From: Pseudomonas morbosilactucae
GTDB taxonomy: Bacteria; Pseudomonadota; Gammaproteobacteria; Pseudomonadales; Pseudomonadaceae
DNA length: 35,724 bases
Reading direction: 5' to 3'
Assembly: GCF_023241715.1 (NCBI RefSeq)
Contig: NZ_JALQCW010000020.1
Coordinates: forward strand, 1-35,724
Position numbers and translations under genes: made by a program. Within the stretch, counting starts at the first letter, position 1, and the number at the start of each line of letters is the position of its first letter. Shown here piece after piece: positions 7,734-16,714 of the stretch. The notes under the pieces are model-generated. The model was not told the origin of the DNA. It saw only the letters and a list, made by a program, of their open reading frames with translations, and did not search any database.

Positions 7734-8615
7734 CTAGACACCTTGCAAGCTCATTGCGTAACGCTTTTCAAACTCTACCGGCGACAGCTGATTGTTGAAG
7801 CCATGACGACGTTTCGCGTTGTAGAACATCTCGATGTAATCGAACACATCACTCCGAGCATCTTCCCGCGTGGTGTAGATTTTTCGCTTGATCCGTTCCC
7901 GTTTCAGAAGCTGGAAAAAGCTCTCGGCCACGGCATTGTCATGACAGTTGCCTCGGCGACTCATGCTGGCAACCAAATTGTTTGCCTTCAAAAAGCTGCG
8001 CCAATCGGAGCTGCTGTACTGGCTGCCTTGGTCGGAATGAACCATCACCTCTTGCTTCGGTTTACGCCTCCAAACCGCCATCAACAACGCATCAATGGCT
8101 AGATCACTGGCCATCTGCGATTTCATTGACCAGCCAACGACCTGACGAGAAAACAGATCCAGCACCACCGCCAAATACAACCAGCCTTCATACGTACGGA
8201 TGTAGGTGATGTCGGTGACCCAAACCTTGTTGGGTTCCACGACATCGAACTGGCGCTTCAGCAAATTGGGTGAGGCGACCGCTGGCTTACCGCCATACTT
8301 TCCTGCGCGACGTCGATAACCTGTCTGAGAGCGCAGTCCCTCAAGACGCATTAGCCTCGCCACACGGTGCCGACCACAGTCTTCACCGACCTCGCGCAGA
8401 TCATCATGAATTTTGCGATAGTCATAAACTCCGCCGCTCTCTAGCCATGAATGCTTGATCAAACCCAGCAGTCGTTGGTCGTCTTTAGCGCGTGCAGATT
8501 GCGGCTCAGACAACCACGCGTAATAACCACTGGGGTGGACTTTCAGCGTCAGGCACAGCCGTCGAATCGAATAGTCCCCCGCGCGCAGCTTGATAAAGGC
8601 GTACTTCAGCCGCAC
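7734..8615 (-). CDS. IS3-family transposase orfB (DDE integrase)
   Basis: The 293-residue frame has the HTH_21-type region (GVYDYRKIHDDL) and an rve DDE core: VTDITYIRT holds the first Asp, HSDQGSQYSS the second, and the catalytic Glu lies in NAVAESFFQLLK. It lacks its own good start and is normally made as an OrfAB fusion by a -1 frameshift from orfA. Length and motifs are intact, so the element may still be active. Confidence 0.93.
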   Translation of the reverse strand: MRLKYAFIKLRAGDYSIRRLCLTLKVHPSGYYAWLSEPQSARAKDDQRLLGLIKHSWLESGGVYDYRKIHDDLREVGEDCGRHRVARLMRLEGLRSQTGYRRRAGKYGGKPAVASPNLLKRQFDVVEPNKVWVTDITYIRTYEGWLYLAVVLDLFSRQVVGWSMKSQMASDLAIDALLMAVWRRKPKQEVMVHSDQGSQYSSSDWRSFLKANNLVASMSRRGNCHDNAVAESFFQLLKRERIKRKIYTTREDARSDVFDYIEMFYNAKRRHGFNNQLSPVEFEKRYAMSLQGV

Positions 8616-8884
8616 TCCTTGGCAAAGTACGCGGCGGCCTTTTTTAAGATGTCTCGCTCTTCAGTGACCCGCTTGAGTTCAGCTCGCAGACGACGCAGTT
8701 CAGCGTGCTGATCATCGTCCTGCTGTCGCTCTTCTAGAGGTTTGCTGTAGCGCTTTATCCAGGCATAGAGGCTATGCGTCGACACGCCAAGACGTGCTGC
8801 CACATCGGCGACGGGCAGCTTCTTTTCGATCACTTGATTGACCGCTTGGATTTTGAATTCTTCGGGGTAACGCGGGTTGCTCAT
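8606..8884 (-). CDS. IS3-family transposase orfA
   Basis: The 92-residue product has a helix-turn-helix of the transposase_8 type (YPEEFKIQAVNQVIEKKLPV then VADVAARLGVS) and a leucine-zipper-like coiled coil (ELRRLRAELKRVTEERDIL). Near its end TTA AAA AAG is a typical -1 slippery site that would shift ribosomes into orfB. A ribosome-binding AGGAGG precedes the start. Confidence 0.92.
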   Translation of the reverse strand: MSNPRYPEEFKIQAVNQVIEKKLPVADVAARLGVSTHSLYAWIKRYSKPLEERQQDDDQHAELRRLRAELKRVTEERDILKKAAAYFAKECG

Positions 8885-8946
8885 GGCACCTCCTAATAGG
8901 CCTCAGTTTAAGGCAAAGAGGTGTCTACGAAACCCGGGGCGATTCA

Positions 8947-9138
8947 GGGTTCTGGCTCGATGTCCTCTACGAAGCAGCAGACCTGATGCCCACCTTCCAG
9001 TTGAAGCCTCTGGAGGTGCTTGTGGGCCGGGAGGCTGCCAGTGACATTTACCGCCTCCTCCCAACAACCAAGCACCACCGTGCCCTCCACGACGCGACCG
9101 TTTTGATGAACGCCTGCCACGCTTTTTTTCAAGCTTGA
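8947..9138 (+). pseudogene. C-terminal remnant of a 3'-5' exonuclease-like protein
   Basis: Directly after the IS right end, 63 codons are open on the plus strand to a TGA at 9136-9138, with no start codon context. They read FWLDVLYEAADLM and end with HHRALHDATVLMNACH. The spacing His-x4-Asp fits the last motif of DEDDh exonucleases of the RNase T/DnaQ fold. The N-terminal metal motifs are missing. It is most simply the tail of a gene destroyed by the IS or by deletion at the IS. Confidence 0.55.
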
Positions 9139-9363
9139 AATATCAAAGGTCTGTTTACCTGATATTGAGTCAGACTCTTCCGTCCCTTGATCGGGTCAAA
9201 AAGGCCACCGATGTCTATAGACTTAGCGGTGTTAGGGATTACGGCATCTTGGGGGACAGACCAGTTTTCTGAGATCAGAAAGCTGCCGCTATCGGTCACC
9301 CACAAAGGCTGCCACGCCAGCTGTCGCCTAGCCAGCACTTCTCGCGAAGAGCTTCTCTACCTC

Positions 9364-12092
9364 ATGCCGAATGGAATTGCCATGCAACCGAATGACCAGA
9401 TCCCTCACAACGACGTACTAGACCCTGCACAACTCAAGCGCATTGAGTCTGTTCATAAGGGGTTTCTTTATCAGCACTTGTACGCCGTGGGGTGCCTACT
9501 GTTGGCGCAATCTTCCGGCGTACGTGAAGTGTTGGTCGAGCGGGACGAGGACGTCGAGCTCAACACTGAAGCTGGCCAAGTGTACGTCCAGGTAAAAACG
9601 CGCTCGAAACCCATTATGCCGGTTGACGTTTCTGGCGCTCTGGAGCGCTTCGAGATCCTGAGGCAGGAGCACAAGGCTGGGCGGCGGCCAGGTGCAGCCC
9701 AATTCGTCATCGTCGCGAACCAAGTGTTAGGGGAAACCCTCCGGTCTGAGGTTGATGAGCAGAAGGCGTCCGTTGACTTGATATACCTTTCCGCTGGTTC
9801 AAGCGCGTTGCGTCCAGCTTGCCTTCCTCCTGCCTGGACATCTCTGGAGGAGGCTGCTCAGTGGTGTACGGCAGAGGCTGAAAAGCTGAATTTCTCGCTG
9901 CTGTCGCCTTCTTCTTTGACTTGGAAAATGGCGGGCCTGGTGATGCTCGCTTGTGCTGCGGGGGGCGGAAACGCTCGGCATGTTTTCCACACCTCAGAGC
10001 TACCTGGCCTATTCGAACAGTTGGTTGTTCAACTGCAGGACTTCCCAACACCGCCTCTCTCATACAGGCCGCAAAAGAATGAGCCTGAGCTCACTTCAGC
10101 GGAGCGGGTGCGCATAATCTGCGGGTTGTCCGGTGCAGGTAAGACCACATGGGCCGCTCATGCGGCTCTACACAGTCCTGAGCCATGCGCTTATTACGAT
10201 GTTGGTGACCTACCAGGGCCCGCTCTGGCAAGCTCGATTGTGCGGGAGCTCGCCTCCAAATACATGAAGCGAGACTCTGATGGTATTCGGAAGATACTGT
10301 TACCAGGGGCGAGCGGTTACGAAGCGATTCGGGCATTCGACAGATTCCTGGAGCAGGCTGAGGCGCCTCTGATTGTTGTTGTCGACAATGCGCATCGTGT
10401 ACCGGTAACGAACATCCGCGACCTCCTTAACGCCACTCGGCACATCCGCTTCATACTCCTTTGCCAGCCTCATGAAAATGTACGTGAGCTCGAAGCCGTC
10501 ATGGGTTTGCGTCGTGAGATTTTGCAGGGCTGGGATCTTGACACTGTTGCGCAGGTAGCCAGTGGCGCGGGCGCTACGGCAGTCCTCAGGCACTCCAGCA
10601 GCTCCGTGCCTATACTGGGGGCCTTCCGCTATATGTCGATAGTGCCATTGCGATTGCCAAAGCTGATTACGATGGGAACATTGAAACGCTCTGCGCTGAC
10701 CTTGCTCTGCAGGCAAACGTCGCTGAGACCGCTCAGGAGATTATCCTGGCTCGTGTTTACGAAGGTTATGACGCAGTTACACAGAATGCCTTGGCTGTAG
10801 TCAGTTTGGCCGACACCGGGTTAACGCAAGAAGAAGTGGTTCGCCTGCTGCAAACCACCCTCAAGCTGTCGCCGGGTGGCGCAGCTGCGGTAATCAAGAA
10901 AATCCAGGCAACGGGGACAGTTGAGGTGTTTGGCGCCAAAACGCTCAAAGTCCATGATGCCGTCCGTGCCCTAGGCCTACGTCACCTGGAGCTCATGGGT
11001 GAGCCTGCGGTCACTGCCGCCTTGCTGACGTTGAAGGAGTTGCTGATCCAGGGAATGGAGAAAAACCGTGACACTTCGCGGATTGCACTTCTGATTCAAG
11101 TTTTCATTAAGCTTAATGACGTCGAGCCGCTCATCGAACTCGCTGGTGAGGAGACATTCTATGAGATGGGGATCCTGGTAGATGTAGCGTCTAGTTTGGC
11201 TAGTGCAGTAAGCTCGGGAAGTTTAGATCCAGGACAAACGTTCTGGGCACTTGACGGACTTGTATTCTCTCTCATGAGAGACAGTCGTTATGATGAAGCT
11301 TCAAGCCATCTATCAACGATGGAGCAAATTCTAGATGCTCACGGCTTTGAGTTTCGCGAGCATTTATCGCTAGCTATGAAAAAAATTTTATTTGCAGCAT
11401 ACCTCGGTCATGAAAAAGATGTGAGGAGAGAGGTTGAGTCCGCTGCCCCAAAAATTCCAGATTCGATCCACAGGCGGATATTCGACTATAACCATGCTTT
11501 CGCACTGTGGAAGCTTAAGCGCTACAAAGCAGCAGAGCTTTTGTGCAAGGCAGTTATGGATGGATATTATGAGATTTTGGGGCTTGAGCCAAAAGATGTC
11601 CTCGGCAAAAATCCAGATGTACTTTGGAAAGTGATCAAGCGGTCAGATGACGTGAGTGAGGACATCAAGCATCTTGCGGACTCGCTGGATTTGTATGCGA
11701 AAATTTTGAATGCGCAGGGACGCAAGTCCGGCTTTTCTCGCATCCATGCCATGAAATTCTACAATATGGTTAATGCATACGATTCGTTCGTGAGGTTGGG
11801 GCAGGATGCAGCTGAAGAGTTTGCCGAAGCAGGTGAGTATGTGGGAGCTAGAGAAATTCTTGAGCAACAAGTTTTGCGTGTAGTCTCTGAGATGGGCTTA
11901 ATCGGAAGGATGGTTCAGGTCAGGGGGCAGTATGCAGAGATACTCGCGCTTTGTAAGGACTATGCAGGAGCAGTTTCTGAGATCGAGCGACTCCAGCACT
12001 ACTTACACGGACTCGAAAAAGATGAGGCGAAGGAACTGTTAAACCAAATCGGCAATATAGTCGGAATTATGCGCAAGGGAATTCATGGCTAA
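9364..12092 (+). pseudogene. DUF4297-like nuclease / STAND NTPase / TPR protein, frameshifted
   Basis: Two frames make one protein of about 910 residues. The first (to 10800) has an N-terminal nuclease-like domain of the DUF4297/Cap4 type (GFLYQHLYAVGCLLL, VLVERDEDVEL, then VQVKTR as the PD-(D/E)xK core, about residues 37-80), followed by a P-loop NTPase: Walker A GLSGAGKTT (about 254-262) and Walker B LIVVVDNAH (Asp about 341). The second frame, open from before 10560 and annotatable from ATG 10791, continues with YTGGLPLYV, a winged helix and TPR-like helices to 12092. One missing base around 10560-10600 would rejoin them. Start alternatives are ATG 9187, 9364 or 9382; the domain begins after 9382. 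Such architectures are antiphage sensors (Avs/NACHT-like). Codirectional with the exonuclease remnant. Confidence 0.75.
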
Positions 12093-12441
12093 CGCCTACA
12101 TAGGCAAGTTTTTTTGTTCTTTTTTATGGCGGTTGGATGAGCCAACTTAAAATTATTAACTTTTTGAGGGAGAGAGGAAAGAGGTTTGAGTAGGAGGGGC
12201 GATGCATAAGCGTCAAACTATTGCCGAAACCCTTAGCATACGATATCGAAGCTAGGGGCTAGGTTAACTGTATGTGGAGCGAGAGGGCAATGTGACGCAA
12301 GCGGAGCGCGCAGGCGTGCGGCATGGAAGCCCGGAGGGCCGAGACGAAGACTCGGTTCACGACAGACCATCCCCGCAGGGGCACGCCCCAACACCAGGCC
12401 GGATAAGCCAGAAGCGAAGAGCATCCTTCGAGGATTTTTCG
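12093..12441. other. gap with a GC-rich hairpin-prone segment
   Basis: About 350 bp without a clear gene. The part around 12290-12400 is GC-rich and rich in short inverted pieces (GAAGCCCGGAGGGC, CCCCGCAGGGG). I recall similar blocks in Pseudomonas genomic islands but cannot name it. Confidence 0.35.
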
Positions 12442-12651
12442 ATGGGAATGATAGACGATGACGACACAGTGTATTGCGACGTCCAGATGCCCTTGGCTCA
12501 AGGTCGAGAGCTATTGCTCTTGGTGACAACACTGAAGGAGTCCGATACCCATCCGACCCTGAACAGGGTATTCGAGCGCATGCAGCGCGAGCTCAGCATC
12601 TCAATCGATATCGTCGAGAACCCGCCTTCCTGGGGCCCTTGGTGCCAGTGA
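12442..12651 (+). CDS. small hypothetical protein
   Basis: From ATG 12442 this gives 69 residues starting MGMIDDDDTVYCDVQMPL and ending NPPSWGPWCQ. GAGG lies about eight bases upstream. The frame is open further upstream to ATG 12274, but that part encodes a low-complexity, shadow-like sequence. It is acidic at the N-terminus with a central amphipathic helix. No family recognised. Confidence 0.4.
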   Translation: MGMIDDDDTVYCDVQMPLAQGRELLLLVTTLKESDTHPTLNRVFERMQRELSISIDIVENPPSWGPWCQ

Positions 12652-12665
12652 AGCGTGCACGGCGT

Positions 12666-12929
12666 TCAGAGCTCTGCATCCCAAGCATTCATCGCGTCAC
12701 TCACAGTCGCGTACCACTGGAAATCAATGCCCTGTAGCGCGTTTGCGACCTGTCTGTTGACGTTGCCGTCGATCCAAGTAGGGAGTATCTCCGACGAGCC
12801 CGAGAACATGCTGGCTATAGCTACGGCATATCTACCGGTATGCGTGGACTGGAGGCACACGTAGCGCACAGCAGCGCCACTGGGAAGCCGACGCCAGGCC
12901 ACCGCCTCAATACAGTCCATGGGCCTCAC
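12666..12929 (-). CDS. small hypothetical protein, last gene of the recombinase operon
   Basis: 87 residues from a GTG start that overlaps the upstream stop as GTGA, so it is translationally coupled to the 96-residue gene before it. The sequence (AVRYVCLQSTHTGRYAVAIAS, then FQWYATVSDAMNAW) reads as a compact alpha/beta protein. I recall similar small proteins in Pseudomonas islands but know no function. Confidence 0.6.
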   Translation of the reverse strand: MRPMDCIEAVAWRRLPSGAAVRYVCLQSTHTGRYAVAIASMFSGSSEILPTWIDGNVNRQVANALQGIDFQWYATVSDAMNAWDAEL

Positions 12930-13216
12930 AGAAGCCTCTGCAGCGAAATCCGCGCGCTGATCCGCCCTATGGTTCTTAGATGGTCGGGACGGCCGCCGGG
13001 TGCTCCGGGGTTGGGTACGAGGTGCTTCAACTGCTCACGTGCGCAGACAATCTGCTCCCGGAACTCTTCGGGATCAATGAACATGGCTCCTTCCGGCGAT
13101 ACCCTAAGGGTCTTGAGCCTGTTCGCGGCTTGGATGAACGCACGTTCGCGCTCAATCTCACGCTGAGGACGGCGGTCTTGGCGGATGAGATCCCATAGCG
13201 CCCGGACTATTCGCAT
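12926..13216 (-). CDS. small hypothetical protein downstream of the recombinases
   Basis: ATG 13216 is chosen because AAGGAGAA lies about nine bases upstream; the open frame extends to 13303 without such a site. The 96-residue product (MRIVRALWDLIRQDRRPQRE) is basic and helical, with a middle part SPEGAMFIDPEEFREQI. It lies 86 bp after the 488-residue recombinase and overlaps the next gene. Probably part of the same transcript; function unknown. Confidence 0.6.
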   Translation of the reverse strand: MRIVRALWDLIRQDRRPQREIERERAFIQAANRLKTLRVSPEGAMFIDPEEFREQIVCAREQLKHLVPNPGAPGGRPDHLRTIGRISARISLQRLL

Positions 13217-13302
13217 CTGACTATTCTCCTTGGTAACGGTGAACCCACACCGGTAGCGCGTGGCACCGTGATGACTCAGGCCGTTCGGGTGGTGTAGCAG
13301 CA

Positions 13303-14769
13303 CTACTCAGCACTCTCGCGGTTGCTTAGTCGCATTTCCAGCTTTTCAACCAGGGCTTTGACGCTTCTGATCTCAACCGACAGATCAATTTTTTGCAGCT
13401 TGGATTTATGCTCCAGAGCAGTGAGCGTGTCTTTAACAGAGTCCAGTTCGTCCTGGGCTTCAAGCATCGAACTGTAGGTAGAACTTGAGGTGAGCGCCTT
13501 GTATTCAGCGTGAAAATAATGATGGAGAGAAGCAGGGTCTGAGTGGCCGGTGAGTTGGGCCACCTCTGCGCAAACATCGTCTCGCAGCGCCGGTGTCCAC
13601 CCGTTTTTTAGACCGGGGGTCGCGGCGAATCTTTCCTCCAGCCTGATGTTTATTTGACGTGTGACAAAACGATGTCTAAACATAGAGAGGCAAACACGGG
13701 TACCTGACAAACCAGCACCTAAACACAGTCGGTCAAACTCCTTAGTGATTGACTCTTTTTTCAGTCGACTACCGTTTTCACCTAGGAATATATTGTTGGG
13801 CTGGTCGAAAAAAATATTACGATCTGCTAGGAAGTCAATATAAGCCTTCCTAGCTTGCACGTAAATTGCAAACCGCCTTGCATCTGCAGCATTGATTTTA
13901 AAACGGCGTAAGGGTGCCGGAGTTCCGCGCTTTTTAGTGGGGATCACAATCTCTAGTGTGTTCGAAATGTTTTGATTGAGCTCAAGGTCGAGGTCAAACA
14001 GCTCCTCAGGACGTAGTCCTGTGAGCTTCATCATTCTTAACGTGAACATCCGCCGTTCGTATAGATACGCACTGGTAGCATCGTAAAGTTTGAGGTCACT
14101 GATTGATTTAAGTCTGGAGCTAGCAGGCAGATCCTCCCAATCTCGCTTCCGGAAAATCTCATCCTGGATTTTTTGGATGATATGTTCGTCTATTGCCACC
14201 TTGTCATCGTTGTAAGGCACGGGAGCTACGAGCAGTGGATGAACCATGTAGCATCGCTTGGTTTTGGGATTTGTTTCGTAAGATATCGTGATGTTTGCAC
14301 CGCTATTCTTTAAGCCTATCAATGGTGTTTTAGATAGATTTGGGTAATTTTCGGTTAGCCAGTGCAGAAAGTTAAGCATGGTATGCTGAATTAGCCGGGT
14401 GCGGTTGTTGTTCCTTGCTGGTTCGATACCACGAAGGGTGGATTTGGTTTCTTCAACTAGCTGTTTAGTAAAATCCTGAAAATTAGTTTCGTTGAAATTA
14501 CTGAATTGAATGTTCTTGACAGAGCAGAAGCGAACGAAGTGCGTGATGAGCGCCGCGTCTACCCGCGCAGAATCCCTGGCGCCGGTGGACGCGCAGATCT
14601 CATCCATCCATAGATTGGCAAGGTTACATGGCCTCCCGTTGGGCCAACGAATAAGTACGAAATTTTCGATAATGCGTGGCTTTCCAATGAACGCCCCAGT
14701 CTTCCGAACCGGCATAGCTTTGTCTGGTACGCTTACGGACTCATATTCCGTGTAGAGTTGCTTACCCAT
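13303..14769 (-). CDS. tyrosine recombinase (canonical member of the module)
   Basis: This 488-residue protein has an N-terminal SAM-like core-binding region and a phage-integrase catalytic domain. TGLRPEELFDL contains the first catalytic Arg, TKKRG fits the beta-hairpin Lys, MFRHRF the second Arg, LTGHSD the His, and HHYFH the nucleophilic Tyr. A C-terminal coiled coil follows. Its start lies inside the stop region of the preceding small gene (TAA at 14764-14762), so it is translationally coupled. Being the only one of the three with an intact Arg box, GHS and Tyr in one clean reading frame, it is the likely active enzyme. Confidence 0.88.
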   Translation of the reverse strand: MGKQLYTEYESVSVPDKAMPVRKTGAFIGKPRIIENFVLIRWPNGRPCNLANLWMDEICASTGARDSARVDAALITHFVRFCSVKNIQFSNFNETNFQDFTKQLVEETKSTLRGIEPARNNNRTRLIQHTMLNFLHWLTENYPNLSKTPLIGLKNSGANITISYETNPKTKRCYMVHPLLVAPVPYNDDKVAIDEHIIQKIQDEIFRKRDWEDLPASSRLKSISDLKLYDATSAYLYERRMFTLRMMKLTGLRPEELFDLDLELNQNISNTLEIVIPTKKRGTPAPLRRFKINAADARRFAIYVQARKAYIDFLADRNIFFDQPNNIFLGENGSRLKKESITKEFDRLCLGAGLSGTRVCLSMFRHRFVTRQINIRLEERFAATPGLKNGWTPALRDDVCAEVAQLTGHSDPASLHHYFHAEYKALTSSSTYSSMLEAQDELDSVKDTLTALEHKSKLQKIDLSVEIRSVKALVEKLEMRLSNRESAE

Positions 14770-15309
14770 CCTTTTTGCCGCCGTCGATAACCTTCATTTT
14801 CTCTGAAGAAAATATCTGGTCGCTTATCAGGAAAGAGTGATATTTGGCCTTGGACGTTTTGACTTTAAGTGCGATGGCTGCACGGATTTCATCAGCGCTA
14901 CGGGTGCTTTGAGGGTCAACACGCTCTAGGAAAGTCAGGATGTCAAAGTACGCCATCGAGGCGATGTGAGCCTCCAGCAGCGCGATGCGTGCCTGATCCT
15001 TGTCTGAAGGAAGGTTAGGCGCGGCGCCGGGTTAACCTTGGGAGTCAACAGGGCGAATGCCATAATTCTCATCTGTAGCATCCTGTCCCACAGGCTTGAC
15101 CCAGAGCTGCCAAACTGTGCAACCTTAGCCGCTTGCTTCAGGGAGTTGAGCGAAATCGATGTGAAGCAGCCAGCGACCTCCAGTTTGCAGAAGCCTCGCA
15201 TCGAGGATAGAGCTCGAAGCTGGGCTTTCGACGGTGTAATTTCTTTAGATAGCACCTGTGAAAGCCAAGTGTGACGAGAGTGGAGATTTTTATTTGTTGT
15301 ATCTCTCAT
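14762..15309 (-). pseudogene. small accessory protein of the recombinase module, frameshifted
   Basis: The first frame begins at ATG 15309 behind a strong AGGAGG and runs sensibly to about KVNPA; the second frame continues NLPSDKDQARIALLEAHIAS to 14762. They are separated by a tandem repeat of GGCGC (15018-15022 and 15023-15027); removing one copy restores one frame of about 180 residues. The start overlaps the upstream recombinase stop, and the end overlaps the next recombinase start. Its place between large recombinases and its size recall TnpC of Tn554 or GmtX of Gamma-Mobile-Trio elements, but homology is not shown. Confidence 0.6.
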
Positions 15310-16714
15310 CTTTTTGGCCTCCTAGACAAATAGCGAAATCGATGGTGTAGATTTCTTCATCGTAAGTTTCAAGCCTGATTTTATATGTGGTCATATCGAA
15401 CTCAGGTTGTTGCGCCATTTTGTCTAGGTATTTCAGTAATTCCTTGTTGCTAATCGAGGCGATGCTAGTGGCTTTAAAGTGCTTCAAGGCTTCTGTGTAA
15501 AGTGCTAGAAGCCCTTGGTTTGTATCTTTGGACAGTAAGCCGTTTTCAAGAGCAATGAGCTTGTCGTCGATGCATTCGGACTCATATCGGACGGCTTCCG
15601 AATCTGATGGCTCATAATCTGTGTAATCGTCAATATGCTTCCTATTGGAGTGACCTGCCATATACCTCAGCAATTCCTTCCCTGAATCTCCTACGTGCCT
15701 GTGTACGAGCAGGAGGAAGAATTTTCTCATCTCGTGAATGCGCACATACCATCGCCGACCCAATTTATCGACGGGCAGGTGGACAGCATCACAGAAAGTA
15801 TTAATGCACAAGTTTACTTTCCATTCGGGAATTCCGCCACGAGGGCATTTGAATCCCCTGCCAGGAATATAGAACAGCCTCCGTGCGTACTCCGATTCAT
15901 CCCCATAGATACCTGCCAGCTTTTCGCCGAGCACTTGGAGTAGCTGGATGGCATGAGCCGCAACGTAGGGGATAGGGCGTTCAATGAAGTCGTTTGCACC
16001 CAACTCCCCAGTTTTGCCGACCATGTGGCCCATAAAGGCGCCATTGTTGCCCCGGTCGGTAGAAAGGCAGTTGCGCTCTAGGGTGCTAAGCTCAATGTTC
16101 CGAATAGGTTTTATGATGCCGATAATTATGGCGCAAGCGCCATAAAAAGATTCCATCACCATTTTGTAGTTGGTTTTGTCTACAGGGAAATTTTTCTTCT
16201 CTTTGGTTTGGAGCCTGCTTATGGCGAGCGCTTGGAATAGCGGCTGCGCAGGTAGGTTTTCCATACCTGTCGTCATCCAAAGGTGTTTCGTTTTCTGGAA
16301 GAGCTCGTTCTTTTTTACGGACTGTTTCGACAATGAATTATCTTCGTCAATAGAGACGAATTGCTCGATATAAAAAATCAGAGATTCAACGATGGCATTC
16401 CCGTAGACGGTTATCCACTTGCAGGCTTGGTTCAGGCATTTGAAGCCAATATCAAGAGGTAACAATTTGGTGTGGCCACCTGGCTTCAAATGTGGCTTGT
16501 AATTAAGAGCAAGTTGATCGATGTTCAGTTTAATGTCGGGGATGTCTTCGGGCAGGATATCATGGCCTTGGAAAAACAATTTTAGGCATGACATAGTATC
16601 CAGGAAAGAGCTGATGCCCATTGCCCCGTCAGCTGCTTCATCTAATGTCTTAGTGTTTTGAGTGCTGTGAAGATTTGTGCGCACACCTCTTTGTAGTAAG
16701 TCGTCATGGGCCAA
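15290..16714 (-). CDS. tyrosine recombinase-like protein, C-terminal part
   Basis: 474 residues with a divergent integrase catalytic domain: an Arg box in PIRNIELSTLERN, HEMRKFF as the HxxR motif, and AGHSNRKHIDDYTDY carrying the His and Tyr. A coiled-coil-like tail follows. The start codon (ATG 16714) has no clear ribosome-binding site and the frame overlaps the 3' end of the preceding ORF by 73 bases. The two ORFs may therefore be one protein of about 725 residues broken near 16650, or two genuinely overlapping genes. Confidence 0.75.
   Translation of the reverse strand: MAHDDLLQRGVRTNLHSTQNTKTLDEAADGAMGISSFLDTMSCLKLFFQGHDILPEDIPDIKLNIDQLALNYKPHLKPGGHTKLLPLDIGFKCLNQACKWITVYGNAIVESLIFYIEQFVSIDEDNSLSKQSVKKNELFQKTKHLWMTTGMENLPAQPLFQALAISRLQTKEKKNFPVDKTNYKMVMESFYGACAIIIGIIKPIRNIELSTLERNCLSTDRGNNGAFMGHMVGKTGELGANDFIERPIPYVAAHAIQLLQVLGEKLAGIYGDESEYARRLFYIPGRGFKCPRGGIPEWKVNLCINTFCDAVHLPVDKLGRRWYVRIHEMRKFFLLLVHRHVGDSGKELLRYMAGHSNRKHIDDYTDYEPSDSEAVRYESECIDDKLIALENGLLSKDTNQGLLALYTEALKHFKATSIASISNKELLKYLDKMAQQPEFDMTTYKIRLETYDEEIYTIDFAICLGGQKDERYNK

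Larger units (their letters stand above)
7716..8946 (-). mobile_element. IS3-family insertion sequence, complete
   Basis: About 1231 bp, bounded by imperfect inverted repeats. The left end starts TGAATCGCCCCGG and the right end, reverse-complemented, starts with the same 13 bases; both also share TAGACACCT about 20 bases in. It contains orfA and orfB with a slippery A6G. The flanking triplets (GAC left, GGG right) do not match, so there is no visible target duplication. This suggests a rearrangement or deletion after insertion, for example recombination between two copies. Confidence 0.9.

Noticed and set aside
9129..9338. Minus-strand 69-codon frame upstream of the NTPase gene
   Set aside because: It is somewhat protein-like but has no recognisable motif, and it overlaps the exonuclease remnant and the region before the NTPase start; not supported enough to list.
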